Shown here one piece after another: positions 1 through 6,027 of a DNA stretch of 7,795 nt. This DNA comes from DATECU01 sp035286745 (GTDB taxonomy: Bacteria > Acidobacteriota > Vicinamibacteria > Fen-336). The notes beneath the pieces were generated by a model. It did not search any database, had not been told where the DNA came from, and saw only the letters and a list, made by a program, of their open reading frames with translations. The stretch covers positions 1 to 7,795 of the forward strand of contig DATECU010000212.1 of assembly GCA_035286745.1 (NCBI GenBank), given 5' to 3'. Position 1 is the first letter of the stretch, and each line of letters opens with the position of its first letter. Made by a program: the position numbers and the translations under genes.

Positions 1-129
1 GGAGCCGATGTTGTCGACCAGGCCCCTGGCCAGGGCGCGGTCGCTGCCGTTGGCGGCGGAGTCGGCATCGGTCTCGACCAACTGGAACTTCAGGGAGGAA
101 CTGCCCGAGTTCAGGACCAGGACCTTCAC
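1..129 (-). CDS. ackA: Acetate kinase, N-terminal 43 codons (cut by window edge)
   Basis: The gene starts at GTG (129-127) and runs off the left edge without a stop. The product begins VKVLVLNSGSSSLKFQLVE, which matches the N-terminal phosphate-binding signature of acetate kinases (the N-x-GSSSLK motif). Further on, ARGLVDNIGS matches the usual second strand of the family. AckA interconverts acetate plus ATP and acetyl phosphate plus ADP in the cytoplasm. Butyrate kinases begin with a different motif (NPGSTSTK), so acetate kinase is the better call. The start codon overlaps the TGA stop of the upstream dehydrogenase gene (GTGA). A GGAGG ribosome-binding site lies six bases upstream, inside the end of that gene, so the two are co-transcribed and probably translationally coupled. 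About 90% of the protein lies outside the window, so catalytic residues cannot be checked. Confidence 0.9.
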   Translation of the reverse strand, partial: MKVLVLNSGSSSLKFQLVETDADSAANGSDRALARGLVDNIGS

Positions 130-1010
130 CGTTTGCCTCCCGTCACCGCCACACCCTTCTCGTCGTATTCGAAGAAGCCGCGCCCTGACTTGCGACCCAG
201 GTGGCCGGCCCGGATCATCTTGCGCAGCAGCGGGCAGGGACGGTACTTGAGGTCGCCCAGCTCGTCGAAGAGGTACTGCATCCAACGCATGATCTCGTCC
301 AGGCCGATGCGGTCGGCCAGCGCCAGCGGACCCATGGGCAGGCCGTAGCCCAGCTTCATCGAGGTGTCCACCGCCTCGGCGCTGGCCACCCCCTCCATCA
401 CCACGTGCATGGCCTCGTTCAGGAAGGGCAGCATCACCCGCGTGGTCACGTAGCCCGGGTACTCGAAGACCTCGATACCGGTCTTGCCCAGCACCCGCAC
501 GAACTCCAGAGCGGCGTGGTAGGTGGCGTCCGAGGTGGCCAGGCCGCGCACCACCTCGACCAGCGGCACCCGGGGCACCGGGTTCAAGAAGTGCAGGCCG
601 ATCACCCGATCCGGGCGGTGGGTGTGGGTGGCGATCTCGGTGATGGACAGGGTGGAGGTGTTGGTGGCGAGCACGTCTTCGGGAGGACAAATGCGGTCCA
701 GCTCGCGGAACAGCTCGCACTTGAGATCGAGGTCCTCCGGCACCGCCTCGACCAGCAGATGGGCCGCCTCCAGCGCGCCCAAGTCGGGCACGCTGCGGAT
801 ACGGGCGAGCGCCGCCCTCTTCTCACCCTCGGTTCGACGCCACTTGGCGATGTCCCGGTCCAGGCTGGCGGCGACGCTGGCGAGGGCCGCCTGCGCCAGC
901 TCCGGCGTGCGTTCATAGAGGAGGACGTCGATGCCGGCGGTTGCGCAGGCGATGGCGATGCCCTGGCCCATGGTTCCGCCGCCCACGATCCCAACCGTGC
1001 TGATGCTCAA
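126..1010 (-). CDS. hbd: 3-hydroxyacyl-CoA (3-hydroxybutyryl-CoA) dehydrogenase
   Basis: A 294-residue NAD(P)-dependent dehydrogenase that oxidises L-3-hydroxyacyl-CoA to 3-oxoacyl-CoA, or runs in reverse, in beta-oxidation or butyrate-type fermentation. Numbering here is from the TTG start. The N-terminus is a Rossmann fold with GIVGGGTMGQG (7-17) and VEAVPED (88-93). The catalytic set is S119 in TNTSTLS, H140 in GLHFLNPVP, and E152 in LVEVV. The C-terminal helical domain contains MKLGYGLPMGP and GRKSGRGFF. Length is normal for the single-domain family (about 280-300). The position of the fourth active-site residue, Asn208 in the human enzyme, is T190 here (GYVTTR). I chose TTG 1010 because an AAAGGGG ribosome-binding site lies seven bases upstream and the protein then begins five residues before the first beta strand. 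An in-frame GTG at 1037 would add nine residues. The gene overlaps ackA by four bases. Chain-length preference cannot be read from the sequence; paaH and fadB2-like names are equally possible. Confidence 0.9.
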   Translation of the reverse strand: MSISTVGIVGGGTMGQGIAIACATAGIDVLLYERTPELAQAALASVAASLDRDIAKWRRTEGEKRAALARIRSVPDLGALEAAHLLVEAVPEDLDLKCELFRELDRICPPEDVLATNTSTLSITEIATHTHRPDRVIGLHFLNPVPRVPLVEVVRGLATSDATYHAALEFVRVLGKTGIEVFEYPGYVTTRVMLPFLNEAMHVVMEGVASAEAVDTSMKLGYGLPMGPLALADRIGLDEIMRWMQYLFDELGDLKYRPCPLLRKMIRAGHLGRKSGRGFFEYDEKGVAVTGGKR

Positions 1011-1017
1011 CCCGTTG

Positions 1018-1024
1018 CCCCTTT
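1018..1024 (-). promoter_or_regulatory. Ribosome-binding site that decides the TTG start of the dehydrogenase
   Basis: On the minus strand the sequence AAAGGGG is followed by a seven-base spacer and then TTG (1010-1008). The alternative GTG at 1037-1035 lies upstream of this site and has no comparable purine run before it. The site therefore favours TTG as the true start. Confidence 0.55.
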
Positions 1025-1058
1025 CTCGCGGGCCCACCCGAAACGGCGCCGCCGACCA

Positions 1059-1064
1059 ATCGTA
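1059..1064 (-). promoter_or_regulatory. Possible -10 box for the dehydrogenase-ackA operon
   Basis: On the minus strand the hexamer TACGAT matches the sigma-70 -10 consensus at four of six positions and lies about 48 bases upstream of the TTG start. No good -35 hexamer is found 16-18 bases further upstream, so this is only a weak suggestion. The rest of the divergent spacer 1011-1136 shows no clear operator. Confidence 0.25.
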
Positions 1065-1136
1065 GCTCGCGGCCCTCGACAGTGCACGCGCGGAGGGCGC
1101 TCCTCGATGCTCTAGACCGTTTGGCTCATGGGTGCC

Positions 1137-1165
1137 TTGAGCGCCTCTCGGCTCCCTCGTATGAT
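1137..1165 (+). promoter_or_regulatory. Sigma-70-type promoter of the channel gene
   Basis: TTGAGC (1137-1142) and TATGAT (1160-1165) are separated by exactly 17 bases. They match the -35 and -10 consensus at four and five of six positions. Transcription would begin near 1172, leaving a leader of about 15 bases that carries only the GAGG ribosome-binding site (1177-1180) before ATG 1187. This places the start codon at 1187 rather than at the upstream GTG 1082. Confidence 0.65.
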
Positions 1166-1186
1166 GGGGCGCCTCCGAGGCAACCC

Positions 1187-2719
1187 ATGTTCTGGACCCA
1201 GGTCTTCGCCGAAGCCCGAGCCGACCACACCGCCGCCCTGTTCGGGGGCGTCGCCGGCGTGCTGTTGCTGGCGCGCCTGCTGGTGCCGGCCGAGAAGGGC
1301 TTGCGCCGCGGCTTGGCCGTCCTCTTCGGCATCCACCTGGGATTCGTGGCCACCGCCGGCCTGCTGCGGTTCTTGGGCTCCGCGGCTGCCGGCGACTTGC
1401 AGATGCTGGCTCGCGTGGTCGCCGCTGTCTGCGCCGTCAAGGCGTTGGCGGTGCTGCTCTTCCGCATCCTCCTGCCCTGGCTCCGCCTCTCCACCTCACG
1501 CATCCTGCAAGACGTCATGATCGTGGGGGCTTCGGTGGTGGCCGTCTTCTACGTGGCCTCCCACTCCGGCGTCAACCTCTCCGGGCTCATTGCCACTTCG
1601 GCCGTGCTCACCGGAGTCATTGGTTTTGCGCTGCACGACACCCTGGGCAACGTCATCGGGGGCCTGCAGATCCAGACCGACAAGTCGATCCGCATCGGGG
1701 ACTGGATCAAGGTGGGCGACGTCTCCGGAAAGGTGGTGGACATCCGCTGGCGCTTCACCGCCGTGGAGACCCGCAACTGGGAGACCCTGCTCATCCCCAA
1801 CAGCGTGCTCCTGGGGGAGCGGGTCTACGTGTTGGGGCGCCGGACCGGCCAGCCCGTGCAGTGGCGGCGCTGGGTCTACTTCAACGTCGACTTCCGCCAC
1901 CCTCCCAACCAGGTGATCCGGGTGGCGCTGGACGCGCTCAGCCAGGTGCCGATCGAGAACGTGGCGGCGGAGCCCCCGCCCCAGTGCGTGCTCATGGACC
2001 TCCACGAAAGCTATGCTCGTTATGCGGTGCGCTACTGGCTGACCGATCTGGCGATCGACGACCCCACCGACTCCGTCGTGCGCACCCGCGTCTACTTCGC
2101 TCTCAAGCGGGCCGGCATTCCCCTCTCCCTGCCGGCTCACGCGGTGTTCCTGACCGAGGAATCGAGCGAGCGGGAGGAAAGGAAGCTCCGCGAGGAGCGG
2201 GAACGCAGGCTCAGGGCTCTGGGCAAGGTGGAGATCCTGCGGCCGCTGCCCGAGGAAGAGAGGGTCTTCCTGGCCGAGAGCCTCCACTACGCCCCCTTTG
2301 CCGCCGGCGAGGTCCTGACTCGTCAGGGAGCCGAGGGCCACTACCTGTATCTCATCCTGGAGGGCGAGGTCTCGGTGCGGGTGACCGCCAACGGGGGCCT
2401 GGAGCGCGAGGTGGCGCGGCTCAAGGCCGGGGATTTCTTCGGCGAGATGTCGCTGATGACCGGAGAGCGCCGCAGCGCCACCGTGGTGGCGGAAGCCGGC
2501 GTCGAGTGCTTCCGCCTCGACAAGCCCGCCTTCGAGGAGATCCTGCGCCGCCGCCCCGAGGTCGCAGAACCGGTGGCCGAGATCCTGGCGCGGCGCCGGC
2601 TGGAGCTGGCGGCGGTTCGCGAGGGCCTGGATCAGGAGGCCCAGAGTCGGCGTTTGGCGGCGGCCAAAGGGGACCTGCTGGCCCGCATCCGCGACTTCTT
2701 CGGCCTGGACCAGCGATAG
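1187..2719 (+). CDS. MscS-family channel with C-terminal cyclic-nucleotide-binding domain
   Basis: A 510-residue inner-membrane channel subunit. Hydrophobic segments lie at about 15-35, 41-63, 72-97 and 108-128. The pore-lining helix of the MscS family follows (about 133-160, GVIGFALHDTLGNVIGGL), then the cytosolic beta domain with the typical IRIGDWIKVGDVSGKV and LLIPNSVLL stretches (to about 320). A charged linker rich in E and R (324-346) leads to a cyclic-nucleotide-binding domain (about 350-455). Its phosphate-binding cassette is intact: FGEMSLMTGERRSATV (418-433), including E420 and the phosphate-binding R429. This architecture is that of the bCNG group, ligand-gated relatives of MscS, many reported to respond weakly or not at all to membrane tension. 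Whether cAMP or cGMP is the ligand cannot be told. I chose ATG 1187 because it has a GAGG site six bases upstream and lies just after the promoter at 1137-1165. The in-frame GTG 1082 would start upstream of that promoter. The gene is transcribed alone and converges on the PilZ gene. Confidence 0.9.
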   Translation: MFWTQVFAEARADHTAALFGGVAGVLLLARLLVPAEKGLRRGLAVLFGIHLGFVATAGLLRFLGSAAAGDLQMLARVVAAVCAVKALAVLLFRILLPWLRLSTSRILQDVMIVGASVVAVFYVASHSGVNLSGLIATSAVLTGVIGFALHDTLGNVIGGLQIQTDKSIRIGDWIKVGDVSGKVVDIRWRFTAVETRNWETLLIPNSVLLGERVYVLGRRTGQPVQWRRWVYFNVDFRHPPNQVIRVALDALSQVPIENVAAEPPPQCVLMDLHESYARYAVRYWLTDLAIDDPTDSVVRTRVYFALKRAGIPLSLPAHAVFLTEESSEREERKLREERERRLRALGKVEILRPLPEEERVFLAESLHYAPFAAGEVLTRQGAEGHYLYLILEGEVSVRVTANGGLEREVARLKAGDFFGEMSLMTGERRSATVVAEAGVECFRLDKPAFEEILRRRPEVAEPVAEILARRRLELAAVREGLDQEAQSRRLAAAKGDLLARIRDFFGLDQR

Positions 2720-2733
2720 GTGTCGGGGACCCC

Positions 2734-3390
2734 TCAGAGCGAGTCGATGTACTTCCCCAGCCGCGCCAGGTCCTGCGGCGTCAGGTTCAGAAACTCGATC
2801 CCCAGCTCGAAGTGGCGGGTGTCGCCGTCTAGCGACTCCTCGGAGGACACCACCCGGCCCTCGAACCTCAAGGGTGAGCCCTCCGGCAGGTTGACCTCCA
2901 TCGGCACCACGCCTTCGATGTCCGCGTCGTGCTCGGTTTCGATCAGCATTCCCGAGCGGCTGAGCACCTTGACGCGGTAGCCCTCGGGGTAGTCGAGGAT
3001 GGCCTTGCCCGGGGCCTGGATGTGGAAGCGCATTCCGGTGACCCGCTGCTCGGGCACCAACTTGTTCTGCTGAATGAAGTCCAGGATGGTGGTGAGGGCA
3101 GGGGTCAGGGTGTCGGTGAACCTGATGCCCGCGGTGTAGAACGAGACGTCCTCACCGCCCACCTTCCTGATGTCCGACAGCATGGACCAGACCACCATGC
3201 CCTTGACGTGGCTGGTCTTGGCCTCCAGGTCGAGCCGCAGCGCGTACTCGGTGCCGATGTTGAGGCGGCGATCCACCTTCACCGCTACCCCGGAGAGGCT
3301 CATGTTGAGGATCTCCACCTGGGAGGCGGAGACCATCTTCCCGAACAGGTTCTCGACCACAAAGCGGGGGTGCCGCCTGCGGTTGGTCAT
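2734..3390 (-). CDS. Tandem PilZ-domain protein (c-di-GMP receptor)
   Basis: A 218-residue cytoplasmic protein without signal peptide or membrane segment. The first PilZ domain (about 1-108) carries the complete c-di-GMP signature: RxxxR at R5-R9 (RRHPR) and N/DxSxxG at N29-S31-G34 (NMSLSG). A second PilZ-like half (about 115-218) repeats the fold pattern. It keeps the serine and glycine (S144, G147 in VLSRSG) but has V142 in place of the Asp/Asn and no proper RxxxR, so it probably does not bind the ligand. PilZ proteins change partner interactions on binding c-di-GMP, acting on motility, polysaccharide export or transcription; the partner here is unknown. The gene begins nine bases after the stop of the membrane protein gene and has no clear ribosome-binding site (preceding bases GTGTTCCGCC). 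It is therefore probably expressed by coupling within a two-gene operon. It ends 14 bases from the convergent channel gene, and no terminator hairpin is seen between them. Confidence 0.88.
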   Translation of the reverse strand: MTNRRRHPRFVVENLFGKMVSASQVEILNMSLSGVAVKVDRRLNIGTEYALRLDLEAKTSHVKGMVVWSMLSDIRKVGGEDVSFYTAGIRFTDTLTPALTTILDFIQQNKLVPEQRVTGMRFHIQAPGKAILDYPEGYRVKVLSRSGMLIETEHDADIEGVVPMEVNLPEGSPLRFEGRVVSSEESLDGDTRHFELGIEFLNLTPQDLARLGKYIDSL

Positions 3391-3399
3391 GGCGGAACA

Positions 3400-5610
3400 C
3401 TACTCGGAAGCCGCCCGCCGCTCAAGGGCCGAGGAGCTGGCCGCCGCCAGCAGGTAGCAGGCCGCACCCAGCAAGGCGGCGAGCCTGAAGCCCCAGGTGA
3501 CCGCCAGCAGCACGGTGACCACCGACCCGACCACCGAGAGCACTCCGTTCAGGCCCCAGTAGAAGGGTGGTGCCGGAAAGGGCCCCTGGCCCACCCGACG
3601 CAAGCCCGAGGGGAAGGGCATGCCCATCACGAAGCCAAGGGGGGCCACCAGCAGGATCGCCGCTGCGATGCGGGCGGCGAGCGACAGCGGGAGCAGGGCG
3701 GTCACCACGCCGGGCAGGGCCACCGCGTAGATCGCGCCCAGGCCCGCCACCACCAGGCAGGCCAGCCGAACCGAGAAGCGAGCGGAGAAGGCGCTGCCCA
3801 GGCCGCTCGCCGCCAGGAGCGTGAAGAGCAGAATGGAGAGCGTGAAGATGGGGTGGCCCAAGAGCAACGTCAGGCGCTGGAGCAGGCACAGCTCCACGGC
3901 GATGAACCCGAAGCCGAGGCTCGCGAAGTAGACGAGCGAAGCCAGGTAGGGCCCCGGCCTCTCCCCTCGCGGCTTGCCCAGGAGCGCGAAACCGCCGAGC
4001 AGGCAGAGGACCGGTGTCAGCACCCACAGCAGGCCGGTGGCCATGGGCTTGGGGATGCCCCACGGCTTCTGACGGGCGAAGAAGAACGGCCGCTCGTCGA
4101 AGACGGGATCGACCCGCAGGTGCGAGGCGGCCACCCAGGCCTCGAGGCCGGTGCGGCCGGAGAGGAGCGCGTCGTAGGGAGGCTCGGCCACTCGACCGGG
4201 GACGATCACCGGCCGAGCGCTCGTCCACCCATCGACCATCATGGCCGTCTCCGCTTCGGTGAAAGGCCGCTTCTTGAGGATGAAGATCATCTGCGGCGGG
4301 TCCTCCGGGGTGCCGCGCTTCTCCATCAGCACGGCCACCCGCTGGGCCGCCGCCTCCGGTCCCAGGAGCGCCACCGAGTTGGTGACCAGTCGCGGCACAT
4401 CGACGTCCCAGCGCATGATCACCAGCAGTCCGTCATCGGTCAGGTGATCGTAGTAGGCGCGGAAGGCCTCGGTGGTGTAGAGGTAGTTCTCGGCCAGGGA
4501 TAGCCCGCCCGAGGCCACCGAGGCCCAGGAGTCGACGAAGCCGAGGAAGACCACCCCGAAGCGACGGTCGCTGCGGGAGAGGTAGTTGCGGCCCTCGGAC
4601 AGGATGGTTTCAACCTGGGGATGGTCGTAGAGGTTGCCGGCCTGGGCCCCGAACTGGCGCACGAAGCGCAGCATCAGGGGGTTCATCTCCACCGCGGTGA
4701 CGGTCGGGCTGCCGGCCGCCAGGGCCACCAGCAGGTCGGAGCCGCCGCCGGGGCCGATCACCAGCGTGTTCCCGCCCGGCGCCAAACGAAAAGGAAGGGC
4801 TCGATACCACTCCCGCATGTAGCCGACGCTCTCCACCTTCCCGTCCCAGGCGTGCAGGTTGGTCCAGGCGTCGGAGTCGATGTAGAGCCGTGCCAGCGCG
4901 TCGCCTAACCCGGTAACCGCGTCGATGCGGGAGTAGGCGTTCCAGCCGGTGAGCGCGATCTCGGCCTCCGGATGGGCGGCCAGGTGCCGGTACATGCCCT
5001 TGGCCGGCGCGCTTCGGATCAAAAAGGTGCCGGTGCGCGAGTGGAACACCAGGGCGGCCCCCAAGAGCAGGATGCCGGCCAGCGAGGCGGGCAGCAGGCG
5101 GCGCGAAAAGCAGGCCGCCGCCACCAGCGGGGGCAGGGCCGCGGCCACCACGGCGCCTTCGCCCCCTAGTCCGGAGAGGAGCAGGGTCACCGCGATCGCG
5201 CCTAGCGACGCACCGAGGAGATCGCCGAAGTAGAGGGTCCCCGCCCGCTCGCGGTGAAGCGCGAAGACGGTGGAGAGCGCCATGCCCGCGAAGAAGAAGG
5301 GAACCAGCGAGGCCAGGAAGTAGAACCACAGCAAGTCGGGGCGGAACGGGATGCGCACGATGAGCCAGAGCGACAACGGGATGGTGGCGGCGTAGACGAG
5401 CGACAGAAAGGCCGCCCGCCCCGCCGTGGGAGGCGCTCCCTTCCGAAGCAGGTGGACGGCGAAGCCGCCCAGACCCCAGCCCAGGAGCGCCACCGAGATG
5501 GCCACGAAGGCGAAGTGGTACCAGATGGTGGCGGAGAAGATGCGGGTCAGCGCGACCTCGAACAGCAGGCCGGAGAAAGCGATCAGGAAGACGCCGAGAG
5601 CGATGGCCAT
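3400..5610 (-). CDS. Polytopic membrane protein with spermidine-synthase-like core
   Basis: A 736-residue fusion usually annotated 'fused MFS/spermidine synthase' or 'spermine synthase-like'. About seven hydrophobic helices (about 5-190) precede a Rossmann methyltransferase-type domain (about 220-510). About seven more helices follow (about 523-726), with the family stretches GFIAVELCLLQRLTLLLGHP and WGLNGVLSVVGSV. The core has the nucleotide-binding loop GPGGGSD (286-292), acidic E308 in TAVEMNP where ribose hydroxyls bind, EGRNYL (339-344), and D360 in GFVDSW at the position of the catalytic Asp of aminopropyltransferases. DERPFFF (505-511) closes the core, as is usual in this family. The true spermidine synthase motif GGGDGG is altered to GGGSDL, so the substrate may not be putrescine; reaction and substrate are unknown. 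ATG 5610 is the only reasonable start: the next Met is residue 110. No ribosome-binding site precedes it, and the promoter lies eight bases upstream. It is the first gene of an operon with the PilZ gene. Confidence 0.85.
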   Translation of the reverse strand: MAIALGVFLIAFSGLLFEVALTRIFSATIWYHFAFVAISVALLGWGLGGFAVHLLRKGAPPTAGRAAFLSLVYAATIPLSLWLIVRIPFRPDLLWFYFLASLVPFFFAGMALSTVFALHRERAGTLYFGDLLGASLGAIAVTLLLSGLGGEGAVVAAALPPLVAAACFSRRLLPASLAGILLLGAALVFHSRTGTFLIRSAPAKGMYRHLAAHPEAEIALTGWNAYSRIDAVTGLGDALARLYIDSDAWTNLHAWDGKVESVGYMREWYRALPFRLAPGGNTLVIGPGGGSDLLVALAAGSPTVTAVEMNPLMLRFVRQFGAQAGNLYDHPQVETILSEGRNYLSRSDRRFGVVFLGFVDSWASVASGGLSLAENYLYTTEAFRAYYDHLTDDGLLVIMRWDVDVPRLVTNSVALLGPEAAAQRVAVLMEKRGTPEDPPQMIFILKKRPFTEAETAMMVDGWTSARPVIVPGRVAEPPYDALLSGRTGLEAWVAASHLRVDPVFDERPFFFARQKPWGIPKPMATGLLWVLTPVLCLLGGFALLGKPRGERPGPYLASLVYFASLGFGFIAVELCLLQRLTLLLGHPIFTLSILLFTLLAASGLGSAFSARFSVRLACLVVAGLGAIYAVALPGVVTALLPLSLAARIAAAILLVAPLGFVMGMPFPSGLRRVGQGPFPAPPFYWGLNGVLSVVGSVVTVLLAVTWGFRLAALLGAACYLLAAASSSALERRAASE

Positions 5611-5618
5611 GGGGGCGC

Positions 5619-5647
5619 ACGATAAGGCCAGGCGCCGGCTGGGTCAA
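5619..5647 (-). promoter_or_regulatory. Promoter of the membrane protein-PilZ operon, likely leaderless
   Basis: On the minus strand, TTGACC (5647-5642, five of six consensus bases) and TATCGT (5624-5619, four of six) are separated by 17 bases. Only eight bases (5618-5611) lie between the -10 box and ATG 5610. Transcription should therefore begin at or within a base or two of the start codon. The absence of any Shine-Dalgarno-like sequence there fits a leaderless message. Confidence 0.6.
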
Positions 5648-5677
5648 CTGGCTGCGGTCGAGGGGGCAAGGGGATCA

Positions 5678-5701
5678 AGCGGTCAGCGAACAGCGGTCAG
5701 C
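5678..5701. repeat. Short direct repeat, two copies of AGCGGTCAGC
   Basis: AGCGGTCAGC occurs at 5678-5687 and again at 5692-5701, a 14-base period with GAAC between. It lies upstream of the -35 box of the membrane protein operon, so it could be a tandem regulator site. It could equally be a decayed microrepeat; nothing else distinguishes the two. Confidence 0.4.
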
Positions 5702-5724
5702 CTGGGGCAGGCGGTTCCCACACG

Positions 5725-5829
5725 AGGTGGGCCAAGCCAGGGGAGTTCCTGGAGGCCTTCGAAGAGCTGGCCCGCAGGGATGATCCCTTCGCCGCCTACC
5801 CGATCGTCCACGTCAAGCCGAGGGCGTGA
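5725..5829 (+). pseudogene. 3' tail of a decayed gene, product unknown
   Basis: One plus-strand frame reads 34 coding-like codons ending at TGA 5827-5829. The reading includes EFLEAFEELARRDDPFAAY and then PIVHVKPRA before the stop. By hand count the GC content at codon positions 1, 2 and 3 is about 68, 47 and 88%, the pattern of real genes at this base composition. The same frame has no ATG, GTG or TTG between the previous in-frame stop (5623-5625) and this tail, and upstream of about 5725 the codons stop looking coding. This suggests a truncated remnant whose 5' part was deleted. I do not recognise the family. It could also be chance, since the stretch is short. Confidence 0.35.
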
Positions 5830-5900
5830 CCGCGGCCCGAGGCCCGCGTTGATCTACTACTCCCGAGAATCGTCGCGGCGCGCGAAGAAGTCCGTCGTGT
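5830..5900. other. Non-coding spacer, nothing recognisable
   Basis: Together with 5611-5724 and 5928-6027 this belongs to a 417-base gap between divergent genes. Apart from the promoter, the two small repeats and the gene tail listed separately, I see only short hairpins: CCCAC-ACGAG-GTGGG at 5717-5731 and GCGGC-TTC-GCCGC at 5930-5942. Neither is followed by a T-run, so neither is a convincing terminator. Confidence 0.5.
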
Positions 5901-5927
5901 CTCGACTCTGAACTCTCGACTCTCGAC
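5901..5927. repeat. CTCGACTCT-type microrepeat
   Basis: The stretch reads CTCGACTCT, GAA, CTCTCGACT, CTCGAC, that is, three imperfect turns of a CTCGACT(CT) word in 27 bases. It is a degenerate simple repeat in non-coding DNA and has no reading-frame or promoter character. Its origin may be slipped replication. Confidence 0.5.
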
Positions 5928-5995
5928 GCGCGGCTTCGCCGCTCTCGGTTGCGGTGGAGCCGCGCTACGATCCATCCACGCTCGCCCCGGCGGTG

Positions 5996-6001
5996 TACAC
6001 T
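5996..6001 (+). promoter_or_regulatory. Possible -10 box for the ParB-like gene
   Basis: TACACT matches the -10 consensus at four of six positions, 26 bases before ATG 6028. That spacing resembles the short-leader promoter of the channel gene. No -35 hexamer is convincing 16-18 bases upstream. A second candidate, TACGAT at 5966-5971, also lacks a -35. Confidence 0.25.
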
Positions 6002-6027
6002 GAAGCGTCCCCTTCCAGAGGAGCTGC

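Noticed and set aside
201..1115. A 304-codon open frame on the plus strand opposite the dehydrogenase gene.
   Set aside because: The composition is Q, H, G and R rich, the frame has no family motif, and the minus-strand gene has catalytic residues at the right spacing.
2720..2736. Terminator between the convergent channel and PilZ genes (GGGG-A-CCCC near 2725-2733).
   Set aside because: A one-base loop cannot form a hairpin and there is no T-run on either side.
1861..2832. A 323-codon plus-strand frame overlapping the channel gene in another phase.
   Set aside because: It is dominated by G, R, P and A and breaks no known domain; the channel gene with its nucleotide-binding cassette explains the region.
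2929..4503. A 524-codon open frame on the plus strand opposite the membrane protein and PilZ genes.
   Set aside because: Its translation is rich in H, G, Q, E and R with no recognisable motif. It is the antisense shadow of two well-supported genes in GC-rich DNA.
5930..5942. GCGGC-TTC-GCCGC hairpin as a terminator.
   Set aside because: The stem is only five bases, no T-run follows on either strand, and neither flanking gene reads toward it.
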